This document shows, one piece after another, positions 9,907-20,735 of a DNA stretch of 64,000 bases. A program made the translations under genes and the position numbers. The notes beneath the pieces are model-generated. The model was not told the DNA's origin. It saw nothing but the letters and a program-made list of their open reading frames with translations, and searched no databases. Source of the DNA: Phyto melanocephala (Eukaryota > Arthropoda > Insecta > Diptera > Rhinophoridae); assembly GCA_941918925.1 (NCBI GenBank), contig OW799234.1, forward strand, positions 76,342,543-76,406,542, in the 5' to 3' direction. Numbering within the stretch: the first letter of the stretch is position 1; every line of letters starts with the position of its first letter.

Positions 9907-10325
9907 TTACCGTGATCATCCACCACCAGGGATGTTGCAATCCATTGAATTAGTAACACGTCCAATACGACGATTGGGTCTCAAGCCGCCATTACCACCA
10001 CCACCACCGCCACCACCCCCTCCGCCAGAACCCCAACCACCACCACGGCCATTATTACCATTTCCACTGCGATTATCGCTCTTAAATGGGGCAAACAATG
10101 TTGTAAAGCTGAAAAATTGATGACAAATTATAAAAAAAAAATGTTTATATCTAAAATTCTTACAAATGCACCACTATGACCCATAGACCAGCAAATATTT
10201 CTATTACACGGTTTAGGTCCCAAGGACGTTTCTCTAAAACACGACCATCTGTAAAACACGTAATTTTCTTGCAGTGATTTATATTATTGATATGAATTTT
10301 ACTTACTTCGATCTATGTACACCAT
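9907..10325 (-). CDS. SelK: Selenoprotein K (Drosophila SelG type) with in-frame UGA
   Basis: Coding exons on the minus strand are 10307-10325, 10164-10248 and 9907-10108. Donors are GTAAGT and GTAAGA; acceptors end in ttttacag and tttttcag. The joined frame gives 101 residues: MVYIDRNGRVLEKRPWD at the N terminus, one hydrophobic membrane helix (about 21-37), then a glycine-rich tail with an 11-Gly run, GGLRPNRRIGR and finally GGG-UGA-Ser-Arg-TAA. In the SelK family the third-last residue is selenocysteine, so the UGA at 9916-9918 is read as Sec (residue 99) rather than stop. SelK is an ER membrane protein; vertebrate SelK acts in ER-associated degradation and with the palmitoyltransferase DHHC6. 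Without recoding the protein would lose only three residues, so a stop cannot be excluded; the candidate SECIS at 9667-9743 favours recoding. Confidence 0.88.
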
Positions 10326-10797
10326 TTTAAAATGGTGTTAAACCTAGATTAAAAACTATATTATTTTGAAGCAAAAAAATAAAAAAAAATGTCAATGATT
10401 ATGTTAAGTAAGTTTCGATCTGGAATTTGTTCGTTATCGTTAATGCTGAAGGTTGTTAAAACAGCTGATAGCCAGCGATGTCAACTATTTATAACTAAAA
10501 GGCGCTAGGCATTAACACACAAAACGCTAGCAAGAGCAAATATTTTATTTTGCTTTGACATCCGTAAACATTTTTTAAATAACTTTAAAAGTAGGAGGTG
10601 CCATGTTTATATTATTTTTTAACTACCTCTGGTTACCAAATTGTACTCTTTAGTTGCCCTAAAGACACAACATTCTAGTAAAAAATAGTCAGTAGCATAA
10701 TTATTAATGTATAAATACTTAACGTTTCATTGTAAGACTAAATTTAAGAAAATAAATTAATTGCAAAACGAAGTTACACAAAGAAAACATATTTTAG
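10326..10797. other. Intergenic, SelK 5' flank
   Basis: This holds the upstream region of SelK. AAAATGGTGT lies in an inverted repeat with the start region (CACCATTTTAAAATGGTG, about 10319-10337). From about 10730 a HINE fragment begins (TAAGACTAAATTTAAG, then ACATATTTTAGTATAAAGG), interrupted by the hAT element at 10806 and resuming at 11582. Confidence 0.5.
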
Positions 10798-10805
10798 TAT
10801 AAAGG

Positions 10806-11581
10806 AAGGGTTGCCATTTCTATTTAAAAAAAACGATTACGCCAGCATAAAAAATGTAGGACATTTGCCCAAAAACAGAGGATACATTTAAAAAAAAAAA
10901 TAAATTTGATAAAATTTACGACGCCCTTTAAAATACAAAAACAAAATTTGTTTTTACGAAAAAACTTTATTTACAAAACTACAAACTGAACATATCATTA
11001 TGATTTAATGGTTGAAAAAAAAAACAACAAAAATTCAATGCATTCATTATCGGGAATGTACACTTTTAAAAATTTTACATATATTTTTCAACACTTCCAA
11101 TTTGAGCCAATATATTACCATCGCATCTCTTCAAATATTTGTAAAACTCTAGGCAATCCATATCAAAATTATATACCCTTACTATATTTTTTGTTCAAGA
11201 CTTTCTTTTATATCTGGAAAACAAACTTTATGAAAAACACACAGCTGACAAGCAGACCCCTTTGCCGAACTTTTTTAAAATAAAAGACAAGTTAAAATAG
11301 GCCACTTTGATAAATAGCGACAATTAAGGATAATAAAACTAATTTTGTACAAAGAGAAGTTTTAAAATTGTACTTTTTCAAAACTAATTGTACGAGCACC
11401 TAAATCTTTTTTTATACATTTTGTGACCTGTGATTTAAAGTTTAAATGTAAGAAAAAAACTTCAGAGAAGATGCAAAAAGCCGGACAATCCCGGACATTT
11501 GCTAAAAAAGAAGTAGGACTGCCCCGGATGCCCTAAAAAAGAGGACGGTGTCCGGGGAAAAGAGGACGGATGGCAACCCTA
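10806..11581. mobile_element. hAT-type MITE, 776 bp
   Basis: The ends are AAGGGTTGCCAT and ATGGCAACCCTA (12-bp TIR, outermost base differing), flanked by an exact 8-bp duplication TATAAAGG (10798-10805, 11582-11589). The target is the HINE sequence AGTATAAAGAGATTATTC, seen intact elsewhere. (C/T)AGGGTTGCCA termini are common in hAT elements. Subterminal GGACATTTGC and CCGGACATTTGC blocks occur at both ends. There is no transposase. Confidence 0.85.
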
Positions 11582-12160
11582 TATAAAGGGAGTATTCCAG
11601 AGCGATTACTGTTAATAACAAAATAATAAACTTTGTGCTAGATAAACAACAACTTGAATAAACATATAGGCTGCTTTTCGCTCCGATAACAACGCAGATC
11701 AAGTAACGGGCAGCCGCTAGTTATATAATAAATGTGAATGTAAGGATCTTTGTTACTCAATCATGCAAAAACGGCTAAACGGAACTGAATGAAATTTGGC
11801 ATACAAATTGGTAACAACCTAGATTAACACGTAGGATAATCATGATAATCATTCAAATTCACGGAAATATGCAATATAAAAATTTCTTGCATTTAGTTAG
11901 TCGATTATTCAAGGGCTTCGAGTGTTCAAAATTTATACGTTCTTGCAAAAAAAAAGATCATCCAACGTCGTCTATAGAAGTATTTTGTATTTATTATTTG
12001 AATTAAATCCTATCCCACTAATATAATTAATATGAATGTTCGTATGATTAAATATTTTGATATTTTTACTTAATCTTGTAAAAAAAATTAAAAAAAAATT
12101 AAATTTGAAAATTTTTTTAATACTTTTTTAACTGTCGGTCATTTTGTCAGCTGTCAGGTG
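11582..12160. other. HINE tail and Helitron-like fragment
   Basis: 11582-11650 is the rest of the HINE interrupted by the hAT element (CGATTACTGTTAATAACAAAAT). From about 11714 the sequence resembles the 5' region of the Helitron at 20736 (ACGGCTAAACGG, then GAATGAAATTTGGCATAC). No gene is seen. Confidence 0.4.
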
Positions 12161-12169
12161 ATTTATGTT

Positions 12170-12545
12170 TTGTTTGGATTGGCATTTCAACATGAATATA
12201 CTGACGCCTGAATAACGCTTCCAAATTGTAAAAATTTAATTTGGAAACCATGGTTCTGCTCGAAATAAGCGAATTTTGTTTAGCGATAAAGCTCACTTTT
12301 GTTTGAATGAATACGTATCTGGAGTATTTTGAAACACCGTTATCCAGAACAACCAACTTTTTGGTGTGCTTTATGGGCTGATGAAGTCATTGGTCCATAC
12401 TTCTTTAAAAACGATGCTGGTCAAAACGAGACAGTCAGTGGTCACCGCTATGGTGCCATGATATGATACCTTAGCTATGGTTTCACCAAGTCGGCGCAAC
12501 ATTTTACACAGATCGTGCCACAATTGATTTATTGAAAAAAAAAAA
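12170..12545 (+). pseudogene. Mariner/IS630 transposase fragment
   Basis: In one frame 12358-12462 reads FWCALWADEVIGPYFF, then NDAGQNETVSGHRYGAMI, the block that follows the catalytic DEAHF motif in insect mariner-type transposases. Just upstream, in another frame, TTTAGCGATAAAGCTCAC encodes FSDKAH, with the catalytic DEAHF altered and frameshifts between. No termini were found. It is a dead fragment, related in kind to the minus-strand one at 20118-20408. Confidence 0.7.
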
Positions 12546-15500
12546 AAAAAAAAACGTTTGATAAAAACGACTTTAAGTTGAATTTTGAAATTATTCAGGA
12601 AAGCAATAAAACAACTATGAGTAAAAAAAATTATATAGCTAACTAAGAAGACGCCGACCAGTAATAAAAAAGCGTCGTGAAGATCTTTCTTTTATGATTA
12701 AGAAAGCTGAAAATTTTATATTCTCGACTTAAGTTGTTTTTGAAAAAATACACAGATAAATATTCAAATAACTGTACTTCTTTACAAAAAAAAAAAAAAA
12801 AAAAATTGAACAAATTGAACAAATCGGTCGCTAATCGGCACAGTTAGGTAAAAAATATTTTTTCTCTATATTTTCCACGCCATCTTAGATACCAAATTTT
12901 GACATTTTTAACTGTATTCTACAAGTCAAGTCATTTCATTTAATACCTTTAAAAATGGCGTAAAGAAAGAAAATTACTATATTGTTTTTGATGTCATTTT
13001 GCATTTAACACTGTTTTGCAGTATACTGTATTCTATTGGTCAAGCTTTGCATTCTGCATTCTGCTGGTCAAGTCCTTTCTTTTGATACTAATATTGATGG
13101 GGTTGAATGGAGTACCTTTTAAACTAATAGATTTGACCCTTATATAAATATATGGATTTAAAATTTTTTGTAGTGTATCATATTCTGCTGGTTAACCCTC
13201 TCTCAGTTGTATATAAGCATAATGAAATTGAAGTTGTATTTTAGTGCTTTTATCTTAATTAGTTTCTAACCGATTTTTTAGTTTCTTCCTGGAATAATTT
13301 TTGAGGTGACGACTTGAAATTTGGGGTCCTTAGCATGCCATAAAAAATTAATACGAAGCTTGAGAAACTAAATAATATAAAATATAATAATAAAACTAAT
13401 ATATATTATTATTTAAAAAAATATATACAGCTTCTTCTGTAGTCATATCTAATGAAATTGTTTGCATATCTTTGCTTAGATGACATTGAATTTGTATACA
13501 GATCTTGGTATGAAAAATCTTATTTATGTATTGCATACTTTATGGTGACGCTTTATCTTACCCAAGTAGTTTTTTTAAATTCACAATAGATGCCAAAATA
13601 TTTTTTACACGACCCATGAGTTTTTTTCTTAACAAATAACTAAAGTTTGTAGTCGGTCCATTTAATAGTTTTGATAATTGGTTATAAAACTATCGATAGT
13701 TGTGAATTTTTAGAAAAATGCTGAAGCTTTAACCTAGCATTTACATATGAAAGTATGGAATTCGCAATACACACACACTTCTTCACTAAAACACTCAATT
13801 TTTTTTTTATTTTCCACTAAGATTCCAAGTTAAAAAGGTTAAATTTACTTTACAATAAAATATTTTAATACACATGATTATATTTTATATTGTTTTCTCT
13901 TTTATGGTACCTTTTTTGCCATAAAAATTTCACTTAAATAATTGCCCATATTCTATAAGGTAAATTTGAACAAATAAAGAAATCTCGTTAATATTTTTTC
14001 GTGGTTTAACACAATTTAATTTTTTTCTGGCTTCATGTTTTATGATTTTACTCTTTTTGCAAAATTTTCAGTAGCAGCACAAAACAATATAATTAAAAAT
14101 TTCAACTACTAAATCAATCAAAATTTTTTTTGATTACATATTAATTAAATAAAAATTATAATATTAACTAAAAGAATTATTGAAAAAAATGTAAATACAA
14201 TTAGTATTTCGAATTACACAATTGAAATTTCTATTACTTTCAGAATAATAAGAATTAATTTAATTTTTTCTATATATAAAAGTTTTGAATTATTTCAATA
14301 AGATTTTAATTGTTTAGGTAACTCAAGTATCCAATGGATGAGATTTCTAAAAAGTAACCTTCAAAGATGTTTTATAAAACTGCTTAAGATGACTTTACTA
14401 TCGTACATCCCTCCAGTTTTCCAAAAACATTTTATTACCCTTATAATGATTATAAGAATGGATTTATTTTGACTTATAATTAATAAATATTCATGAATTA
14501 CTTTACTGAAATAATTGTTTTTTTTTGTTTGATTTAAAAAATGGTCTGAGTCAATTAAACCTATAAAAACAACGTTTCTACATGAGATATACATAAAATT
14601 GCACATTCATGGCAAAATTTTATTAGTTGAGAATAATTATATACAAATTTTAAATGTTGCATAATATAAAAATGATTTTTAAATTATTCAAACGCAAAAG
14701 CACACGGTGTGTTGTTATGCATAACGCCCTAAATATCTGTGAACAAAAAATATATGACTTAGAAAACTTTTATAATTAAGGGCACATATACAAAAAATTG
14801 GTTTCCAGCCTCAACCGCTTCGTAAGTACCTGTTCCAATTGTGCATCGATGAAAATGGTGGTCATCTCTCTGACATTATTTTTTATAATTAAAATTTAGG
14901 TCATACAAAGATAATATTATAATTAAAAAAAAATTTAATAAAAAATAATAATAAACAAAAAAGTTATTCAATTTTTACACGCAGGCGCGACTTTTGGTCC
15001 ACCCTGTATTTGTTAATTTGATTGAGTGATGATTTTACAAATTTAAAAGAGGAAGACGTGTTTATTTGCTCATATATAGAGGTATATCATATCTATAAGT
15101 AGTAACAAACGTATCTTTAATTTAAATTACAAACGGAATATCAAAACTATATATACCCTTGGAATCACAGGTGAAGGGTATAAAAAGTGTGTTTGCTGAT
15201 ACTTGCAAAGTGGAATTCATTTTGGAAACAAGTTACTGTTTAATCTTCAGCACTCTTTGATTAATAATTAAGTGATTGATGTGACATAGACCACTTGCAT
15301 CATCAAGGGCACAATTATAATATATTGTAAAAAAAAATTAATGTGTTTTTTTTTTGCTACAAGTGGATTATTGGTAAAAACAACGATAATTTGGTTTAAT
15401 TTTTACATTGAGGCGGCACAAACTAAAAACTTTAAAATTTCAACAGTGGAGATCAGTTAGGTAGTTTGTTCTCGATGTTGTATGTTTTTTTAAAAACATA

Positions 15501-15650
15501 ATCTTTGAATTAGGTTGTTTATACAGCTCTTCAGTAAATATGTCAGTTATGTTCTAATTGTATATTGTGTAAATATAAATTTACATTGAGCAAATATATA
15601 CCAGCTGAAAAAGTATTCTATGTTTGTGTCTAACAGAACAATAAAAAATT
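12546..15650. other. 3 kb without genes; repeat family C and old element ends
   Basis: About 12850-13640 belongs to a dispersed repeat (family C) recurring at about 32490-33300: shared phrases include GTCAAG runs, TTTGATACTAATATTG, and ATCTTAATTAGTTTCTAACC followed by AATTTTTGAGGTGA. 14590-14740 parallels the flanks of the Transib element. A mariner-like right end (GACTTTTGGTCCACCCTGTA) ends at about 15010. 15150-15185 is a short piece of the TATACCCTT...GAAGGGTATA repeat. No coding region is supported. Confidence 0.5.
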
Positions 15651-15654
15651 TTAT

Positions 15655-15662
15655 TATAAAAG
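15655..15662 (+). promoter_or_regulatory. TATA box of CAP gene 1
   Basis: TATAAAAG lies about 83 bp before the ATG; a CAGTTA initiator-like site follows about 30 bp downstream (near 15687). Confidence 0.65.
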
Positions 15663-15737
15663 CCTCAAAGTATTGGCAGGCAGCAGCAGTTAATTTTGTA
15701 AAGTTTTAACTTAAACAACTCTTTCGAAACAGAAAAA

Positions 15738-16626
15738 ATGAACAAGCTTTTAACAATTTTTTACTTTGTGGCTTTGGCTGGTTCTGTTACAGCTACGGAT
15801 TATTGCAATAAATCGTTATGTGGTGGGACTGGTGGAACCCATATCGGGTGTAACAATAATGGTGTTAGTCTAGTGCTTTTACTTTTATTATTGTAATTTA
15901 TTAGCAATAATTATTACTACAGGAATTCGATTCCAGTTGTCCTAAGGATGCAGAAAAGAGACAAATGACTGAGTCACTTCAGAAGCTTATTATTGATGCC
16001 CACAATAAAAACCGCAATTCTATTGCTGGTGGCGGTGACGAAAAACTTAAACCTGCCTGCCGTATGGCCACTATGGAATGGGATGATGAATTGGCTTCCT
16101 TAGCTGAATTAAATGTATTACAGTGTGCAATGAAACATGACAAATGTCATAATACTGATGATTTTAAATATTCTGGACAAAATCTGGCTAAGATAGGATT
16201 TAGCGGTGACGTTGATGATGCAGCTAGAATTGAGAAATCTATTGAATTGTGGTATGAAGAAAAAAAGGATGTTAGCCAATCTATTATTGATGAATATCCT
16301 AAGGATTATAGTGGACCGTTAGTTTTACTTTATTTATGTATTTATTATGTATTGTATTTAAATTTATCATTTTTAGAAACATTGGCCATTTCACTGTTAT
16401 GGTAGCTGATCGTAACATACGTGTGGGTTGCTCTGCCGCCATTTATTCTGACAATGCTCATATGAGTTATTTGTTAGCTTGCAACTATGCCACTACAAAC
16501 ATGATGGGTTTCCCCATCTACAAAAGTTGCGACAAGCCTGCTTCTAAATGTGAATCTGGTACCAATTCATCATATAAAAATTTGTGTTCGGCTAAGGAAT
16601 CATACAATGTTAACGAATTTTCATAG
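15738..16626 (+). CDS. Antigen-5-like CAP (SCP/TAPS) secreted protein 1
   Basis: Exons 15738-15863, 15923-16317 and 16377-16626, with donors GTTAGT (both) and acceptors ctacag and ttttag, give 256 residues. The first ~19 residues are a signal peptide (hydrophobic, ending AGSVTA). Then come the antigen-5 cysteine pattern DYC/SLC/HIGC, the AHNKNRNSIAGGG helix, MATMEWDDELA, SGQNLA, the GHFTVMVADRN block and LACNYATTNM, with C-terminal cysteines. In CAP proteins the two His (AHN, GHF) and two Glu line the central cavity and all appear present. These are secreted proteins of unknown biochemical role in flies, related to Drosophila Ag5r and wasp venom antigen 5. A poly(A) signal AATAAA lies at 16668-16673. 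It is the first of three paralogues with identical intron phases. Confidence 0.93.
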
Positions 16627-16673
16627 TTATAGTGTTTTTTTATATAAATTGACATTTTAAAATCATTAATAAA

Positions 16674-17351
16674 AAAACAGCAAAAATACCTACAACACAT
16701 AGAGAGTAAAATTTTAAAATCAAATAAAATTAAATTCGTCAGCTATTAATTTAAAACTGAACTAAACTTAAAAGAATGAACTGAGTTCGGTTCATTTTAT
16801 GATGCTATAAATCCATTATTTTCAATCATATGTTTTGAAGCGGACTACTTTACTTTAGTCTAATTTATTTTAAGAACCACCTGTCGACCTCTATCTTTAT
16901 ACAGGAAGCTAAAAAGCCTGATTATAATCTAAATTAATAACAACTAATTTTGTTTTTCTTTTTTTTATATAAATAGGGAATTAATTGAAAAAAAAATTAT
17001 AAAAAAAACATGTTTGTTTGTACCTATGTATGTGCATAGCATAAATATCTTTTAATTCCAAACTAACTGTTATATAATATCTTAATACTGAACTCCCCAC
17101 AAGATCATTGCTATACAATTTTAACTTGTTGCTAATTAATTTTAACACCCCTTTTATGTAATTCAACTATACGTGTGTATACCACTCAACTCCTTCTAAG
17201 CGGCTGAATCGATTTGAATGAATTTTTTTGTATGCGTTTGGTTCTGAATGGTTTAGATTCACAAATCAGCCCGGCAGATTGCGCTGCAGTCGGTATCTAA
17301 GTTATTTATTTATACTGCAACTAAATGTCTTTCATACTTTGTTTTATAATC
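16674..17351. other. Intergenic with Helitron-like fragment
   Basis: Downstream of CAP gene 1. About 17165-17300 (CTCCTTCTAAGCGGCTGAATCG, then GAATGAATTTTTTTG) resembles the 5' part of the Helitron family seen at 20736. No gene. Confidence 0.4.
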
Positions 17352-17354
17352 TAA

Positions 17355-17866
17355 AGGCCTAACTATATTATGCTTTTGCTGGCTTAAGCAAATGTGCGGA
17401 TACACAAAATTAAATGTATGCAACTATATTGTACTTAAGAAACTTTTCGTCAAGTGTCATTTGCTTAAGCAAACTGCGAATCTGATCGTACTTTGCTTAC
17501 GAAAATAGATTTTCATTTGATATGTACACACTGTTGCATTATTTAGCACTTTTTTATTAATGTTGTCATTTGTTTTTTTAAATTAGTGAAAAAATGTATA
17601 AATTTAATAGTTTATAGTAAAATATTTTTACATTTTACACATTAAATAATAATTTTGTGACAATATCAATATATTTAGGATATACAGAAATAAAACAGCT
17701 TTTGCAAAAGTACAAATATTTGCAACTAATCATAGTAAGTATTTAAGTTTAAAAAGTACAATATATCCACCGACAAGTCTTCAAAAATTTGCTTAAGCAT
17801 TTGACAGACTTTTCGTTGGTTTTTGACATTAGCTTAAGCCAGCAAAAGCATAATATAGTTAGGCCT
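17355..17866. mobile_element. PIF/Harbinger-type MITE, 512 bp
   Basis: Inverted ends start AGGCCTAACTATATTATGCT and match for 35 bp before the first mismatch. They are flanked by TAA on both sides (17352-17354, 17867-17869), the 3-bp T(A/T)A-type duplication of PIF/Harbinger elements. The palindrome GCTTAAGC is repeated inside both ends (four or five times), probably a binding motif. Non-coding. Confidence 0.8.
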
Positions 17867-17869
17867 TAA

Positions 17870-18785
17870 TATCCTATCCGGATCCGCTGGTTTATATTTA
17901 AGGATGTATGCAACTTAATAAAAACAAAACAAAAAAATATTAAAATTAGTAGGTTTATCTAAAATTTTGATTTTTTTGTATCATCTCATTAATTTGAGAT
18001 ACGTATTACCTTTATAAAGGTTTTATCCGCTTAAACATATTCCATTGAAAAATTATAAACTAGGTTAATGTTTGTAATCCTGTAAAAAAATAAATTAAAT
18101 GTTTTTTTGTCTCAACTCTGATTCAAACCTACGTTCATCCTGTTTGTATTAATGTGTTGTAAATAAAAAGGTAATTGTTTTAGATTTTTATCATACCTCA
18201 GTTGTTTATGGGCCATTTATTTAATTTAAAATACTGATTTGTTCTAGAATATTTCAACATTCACACGGACAGACGGACATGACTCAATAGACTTCCCTAG
18301 TCATAAGCTTTCATAAAATATGTACTTTATGGGGTCGCAAACGAATATTGTAGAAATTTCACACGAATTGACAAACTATTTACTATACCCTTACACTCTC
18401 TGTGAAGAGTACAAAAAAAAAAAAATAAAACGAACGCATATGATTAATATATCACACTGGCTACACAAACGACATACTTAAAAATCCAAAATGCGAATTT
18501 CTCCTTGAAAATGAACAACCAGAGATGATGCTGCTCTTATAGATCAAAAACAGCGATGCGATGGACGTTAACTAGACAGAAGTTAAATTATGACTGTGTT
18601 AGTCTATTTTAAATATTATTTTACAACTTTGGCAACCTTGAAATCATCATTAATTTTTACTTTGTAGCATACGTTAGGGATGTTTAGAAAATAACTATTG
18701 TTTTGCAATTTCTCGATCCGGTAACACATTATAAACTATAGGAAGTAGTAGCAGTTTTTCATTTGAATTTGATGAAACATAAGAA
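17870..18785. other. Intergenic; repeat family B copy at 18110-18420
   Basis: 18110-18420 is a reverse-oriented copy of the repeat also present at 41805-42185. Shared blocks are ACCTCAGTTGTTTATG, CACACGGACAGACGGACA, TAAGCTTT, and the paired end TATACCCTT...GAAGAGTA. No gene is supported. Confidence 0.5.
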
Positions 18786-19560
18786 ATGAAAGTTTGCAGC
18801 CGTACAACAACAAATAAAATCAATTTAGGCTTGTTGCTTGCCGCTTTGATGGAAATGAAATTCCTGGAACAAATAATGAAAAATTATATGCTTAAGTTAA
18901 AGAAGCTGTTCAAGAAACAGAGAGCTATCAAAGAGAAATTACTAGCGGAATTGAAAAAAAAATGTTTAAGAAATTGCTAGAGTTACAAACGAAAAACTTC
19001 AAGAAATATATGAGGCAGTGGAAAGCGGAGTGGATAGCATTAAAAAGCAAGTGTGCAAAATTAATAAAAAACTGAGTGAGAAAATGACATAGTTGCACAA
19101 TTTGCAAGACATTTAAAATAATATAAAAAATTAGAAATAAAAAATAATGATCTTTCATGCCATGACGGACTGGTGCGAGCTATTCCTGAAACTACGGGAT
19201 TAATAAAGGCCCCTACTTTTGATGGCAGTTCTAGTTCGAGACAGTGGCTAATATAAATATGTGGACTAATCAAGAAAAAGCTTTAGAATTAATAAAACTC
19301 AAAATGAATTTCAGCTCAATAAAGTAAAGAAATCAGCTGCATTTTTGAACTACAACGCAAGTTTGGCGATGAACACTACTGATATATATTCCAAATAGAA
19401 TTACGAGGAAGAACACAGAAAGCCAAATATACGTCACAAGATTTAGCAAAATAATTCAAGCATTTGGTACGACTGACATATCATTTATTTTCAGATCAAT
19501 TAAAGATTGAAATCTTCGTAAAAAGAATCTACATAAAACATATTCTGAACAGTTCTTATA
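18786..19560 (+). pseudogene. Degenerate retrotransposon gag
   Basis: Pieces in several frames on the plus strand resemble LTR-retrotransposon Gag: a lysine/glutamate-rich coiled-coil start (18786-19080), then VRAIPETTGLIKAPTFDGSS near 19168-19227, a stretch like ELQRKFGDEHY near 19350-19380, and KHLVRLTYHLFSDQLKIEIF near 19457-19516. These blocks occur in this order in Ty3/gypsy-type gag. Many stops and frameshifts are present. No LTR or pol was found around it. Confidence 0.55.
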
Positions 19561-19889
19561 CGTACTTTATACATACATATGTTAGTTAACAAAATTTTAC
19601 TAATTAATTAAGCTGTGTGTAGACTTAGAATCTATTTATATAAATCTAGTCTTATTTTAAACTCGAAGATTGACCTAATACCAGCCTAAAAATAAAAAAA
19701 ATATATCCATTTATTATTTTTTTAACAGAAATTAATATTAACATATTTGTATTTCTCATTTAGCATATATTCTTTTTTTAAATATTTTTTATAGTCATAA
19801 ATTTAATTTCTATAATTAAATTAATTATTTAGATGCAAACAATAATAAAAGTGTATGCGACTTACACGGCAACTTACAGAGCTAAATTT

Positions 19890-19988
19890 TGAACTGAATA
19901 TTTGCATTCGGATTTGCGAATACCGGTGTCAAATACATATATGCATTTGCGAATACCTAAATACTGATGTTCGTTACATCACTAATAC
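19890..19988. mobile_element. Right end of a hAT-like element (GAATATTCGCATTCG family)
   Basis: Repeats of GCATTCG and TTTGCGAATAC are followed by GTTCGTTACATCACTA, matching the right end of the element ending at 44464. The corresponding left end was not located. Confidence 0.5.
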
Positions 19989-20006
19989 ATTAGCAGTACT
20001 CATATA

Positions 20007-20557
20007 AAGGGTCCGCCAAATAACTTTTTTTTTTAAATGCAATAAAAAAAGTGTAGCTTCGGCTGTGTGGCACGTAGCGCCTTCCTATTGAAACCAACTG
20101 TTGCCAATATCCTCCTATTAAATTTTTGTGAACAAAAATTCGTTCAACATGGCCCGATAACGATCGCCATTGACTACGGCCACTCCTAGCTCATTTTCGA
20201 AGAAAAATGGCCCAATTATGCCTCTGGACCAAAATCCGCACCAAACAGTGACTCGTTTTGAATGTATCGGCATTTCAATGTATGCAAGCGGGTTTTCTGT
20301 GCCCCAAATGCGAATATTTTGCTTGTTTACATACCCGCCAAGATCAAAATGAGCTTCATCTGAAAAGATGATTTTTTTTTGGCAAAATCGGCCAAAGTAA
20401 TGTCGCAATATTTCCCAGTGTTGTTAAGGCGTACTCACAACCATATTCGTTCAGCGGAAGGATAAAACTAATTATCTGTCAAATCAGACATGAGCTAAGT
20501 GTTACCATTCACGAAATAAGCACTAGTTGAAAAAGAAACGTTAGATGGCGGACCCTT
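20007..20557 (-). mobile_element. Mariner-type element with truncated transposase
   Basis: The ends are inverted AAGGGTCCGCCA (left 20007-20018, right ending at 20557). About 550 bp long, it encloses one minus-strand transposase fragment. A TA dinucleotide lies left of the element; the right flank is AAC, so the TSD is unclear. Confidence 0.7.
20118..20408 (-). pseudogene. Truncated mariner/IS630 transposase
   Basis: A 96-residue frame contains KIIFSDEAHFDLGGYVNKQN, with a catalytic Asp in SDEAHF, then RIWGTENP, KRVTVWCGFWSRGIIGPFFF and NGDRYRAMLNEFLF. This order is characteristic of a large group of insect mariner-like transposases. The frame stops after NEFLFTKI, so the second half of the catalytic domain, with the QQDGAT and later acidic motifs, is missing. 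The DNA-binding N terminus is also gone: upstream sequence in the element has stops. It is an internally deleted copy. Confidence 0.85.
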
Positions 20558-20735
20558 AACATACATACATATAATCTTATAAATAGAGTACATATTGTAA
20601 CAGACTTAAATTTAAATTTAAATAATTTAATTTACAATATAATTTTATTAGTTTAATTTGCAGTAATTTTATTTGCAGTAGTTTATGTGCATTTAACATT
20701 TCTTTTGGTTGGCTGGTTGTACGATTATCATGTTA

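Noticed and set aside
9932..10120. Plus-strand frame rich in proline (PPPPPPP)
   Set aside because: It is the antisense shadow of the glycine-rich exon of selenoprotein K.
10998..11283. 91-codon plus-strand frame starting MVEKKNNKN
   Set aside because: It lies inside a hAT MITE, has no recognisable motif, and its composition is that of random AT-rich DNA.
15965..16405. Reading CAP gene 1 as two separate unspliced genes (15965-16405 and 16336-16626)
   Set aside because: Introns with matching positions in all three paralogues, plus a signal-peptide exon upstream, show a single three-exon gene.
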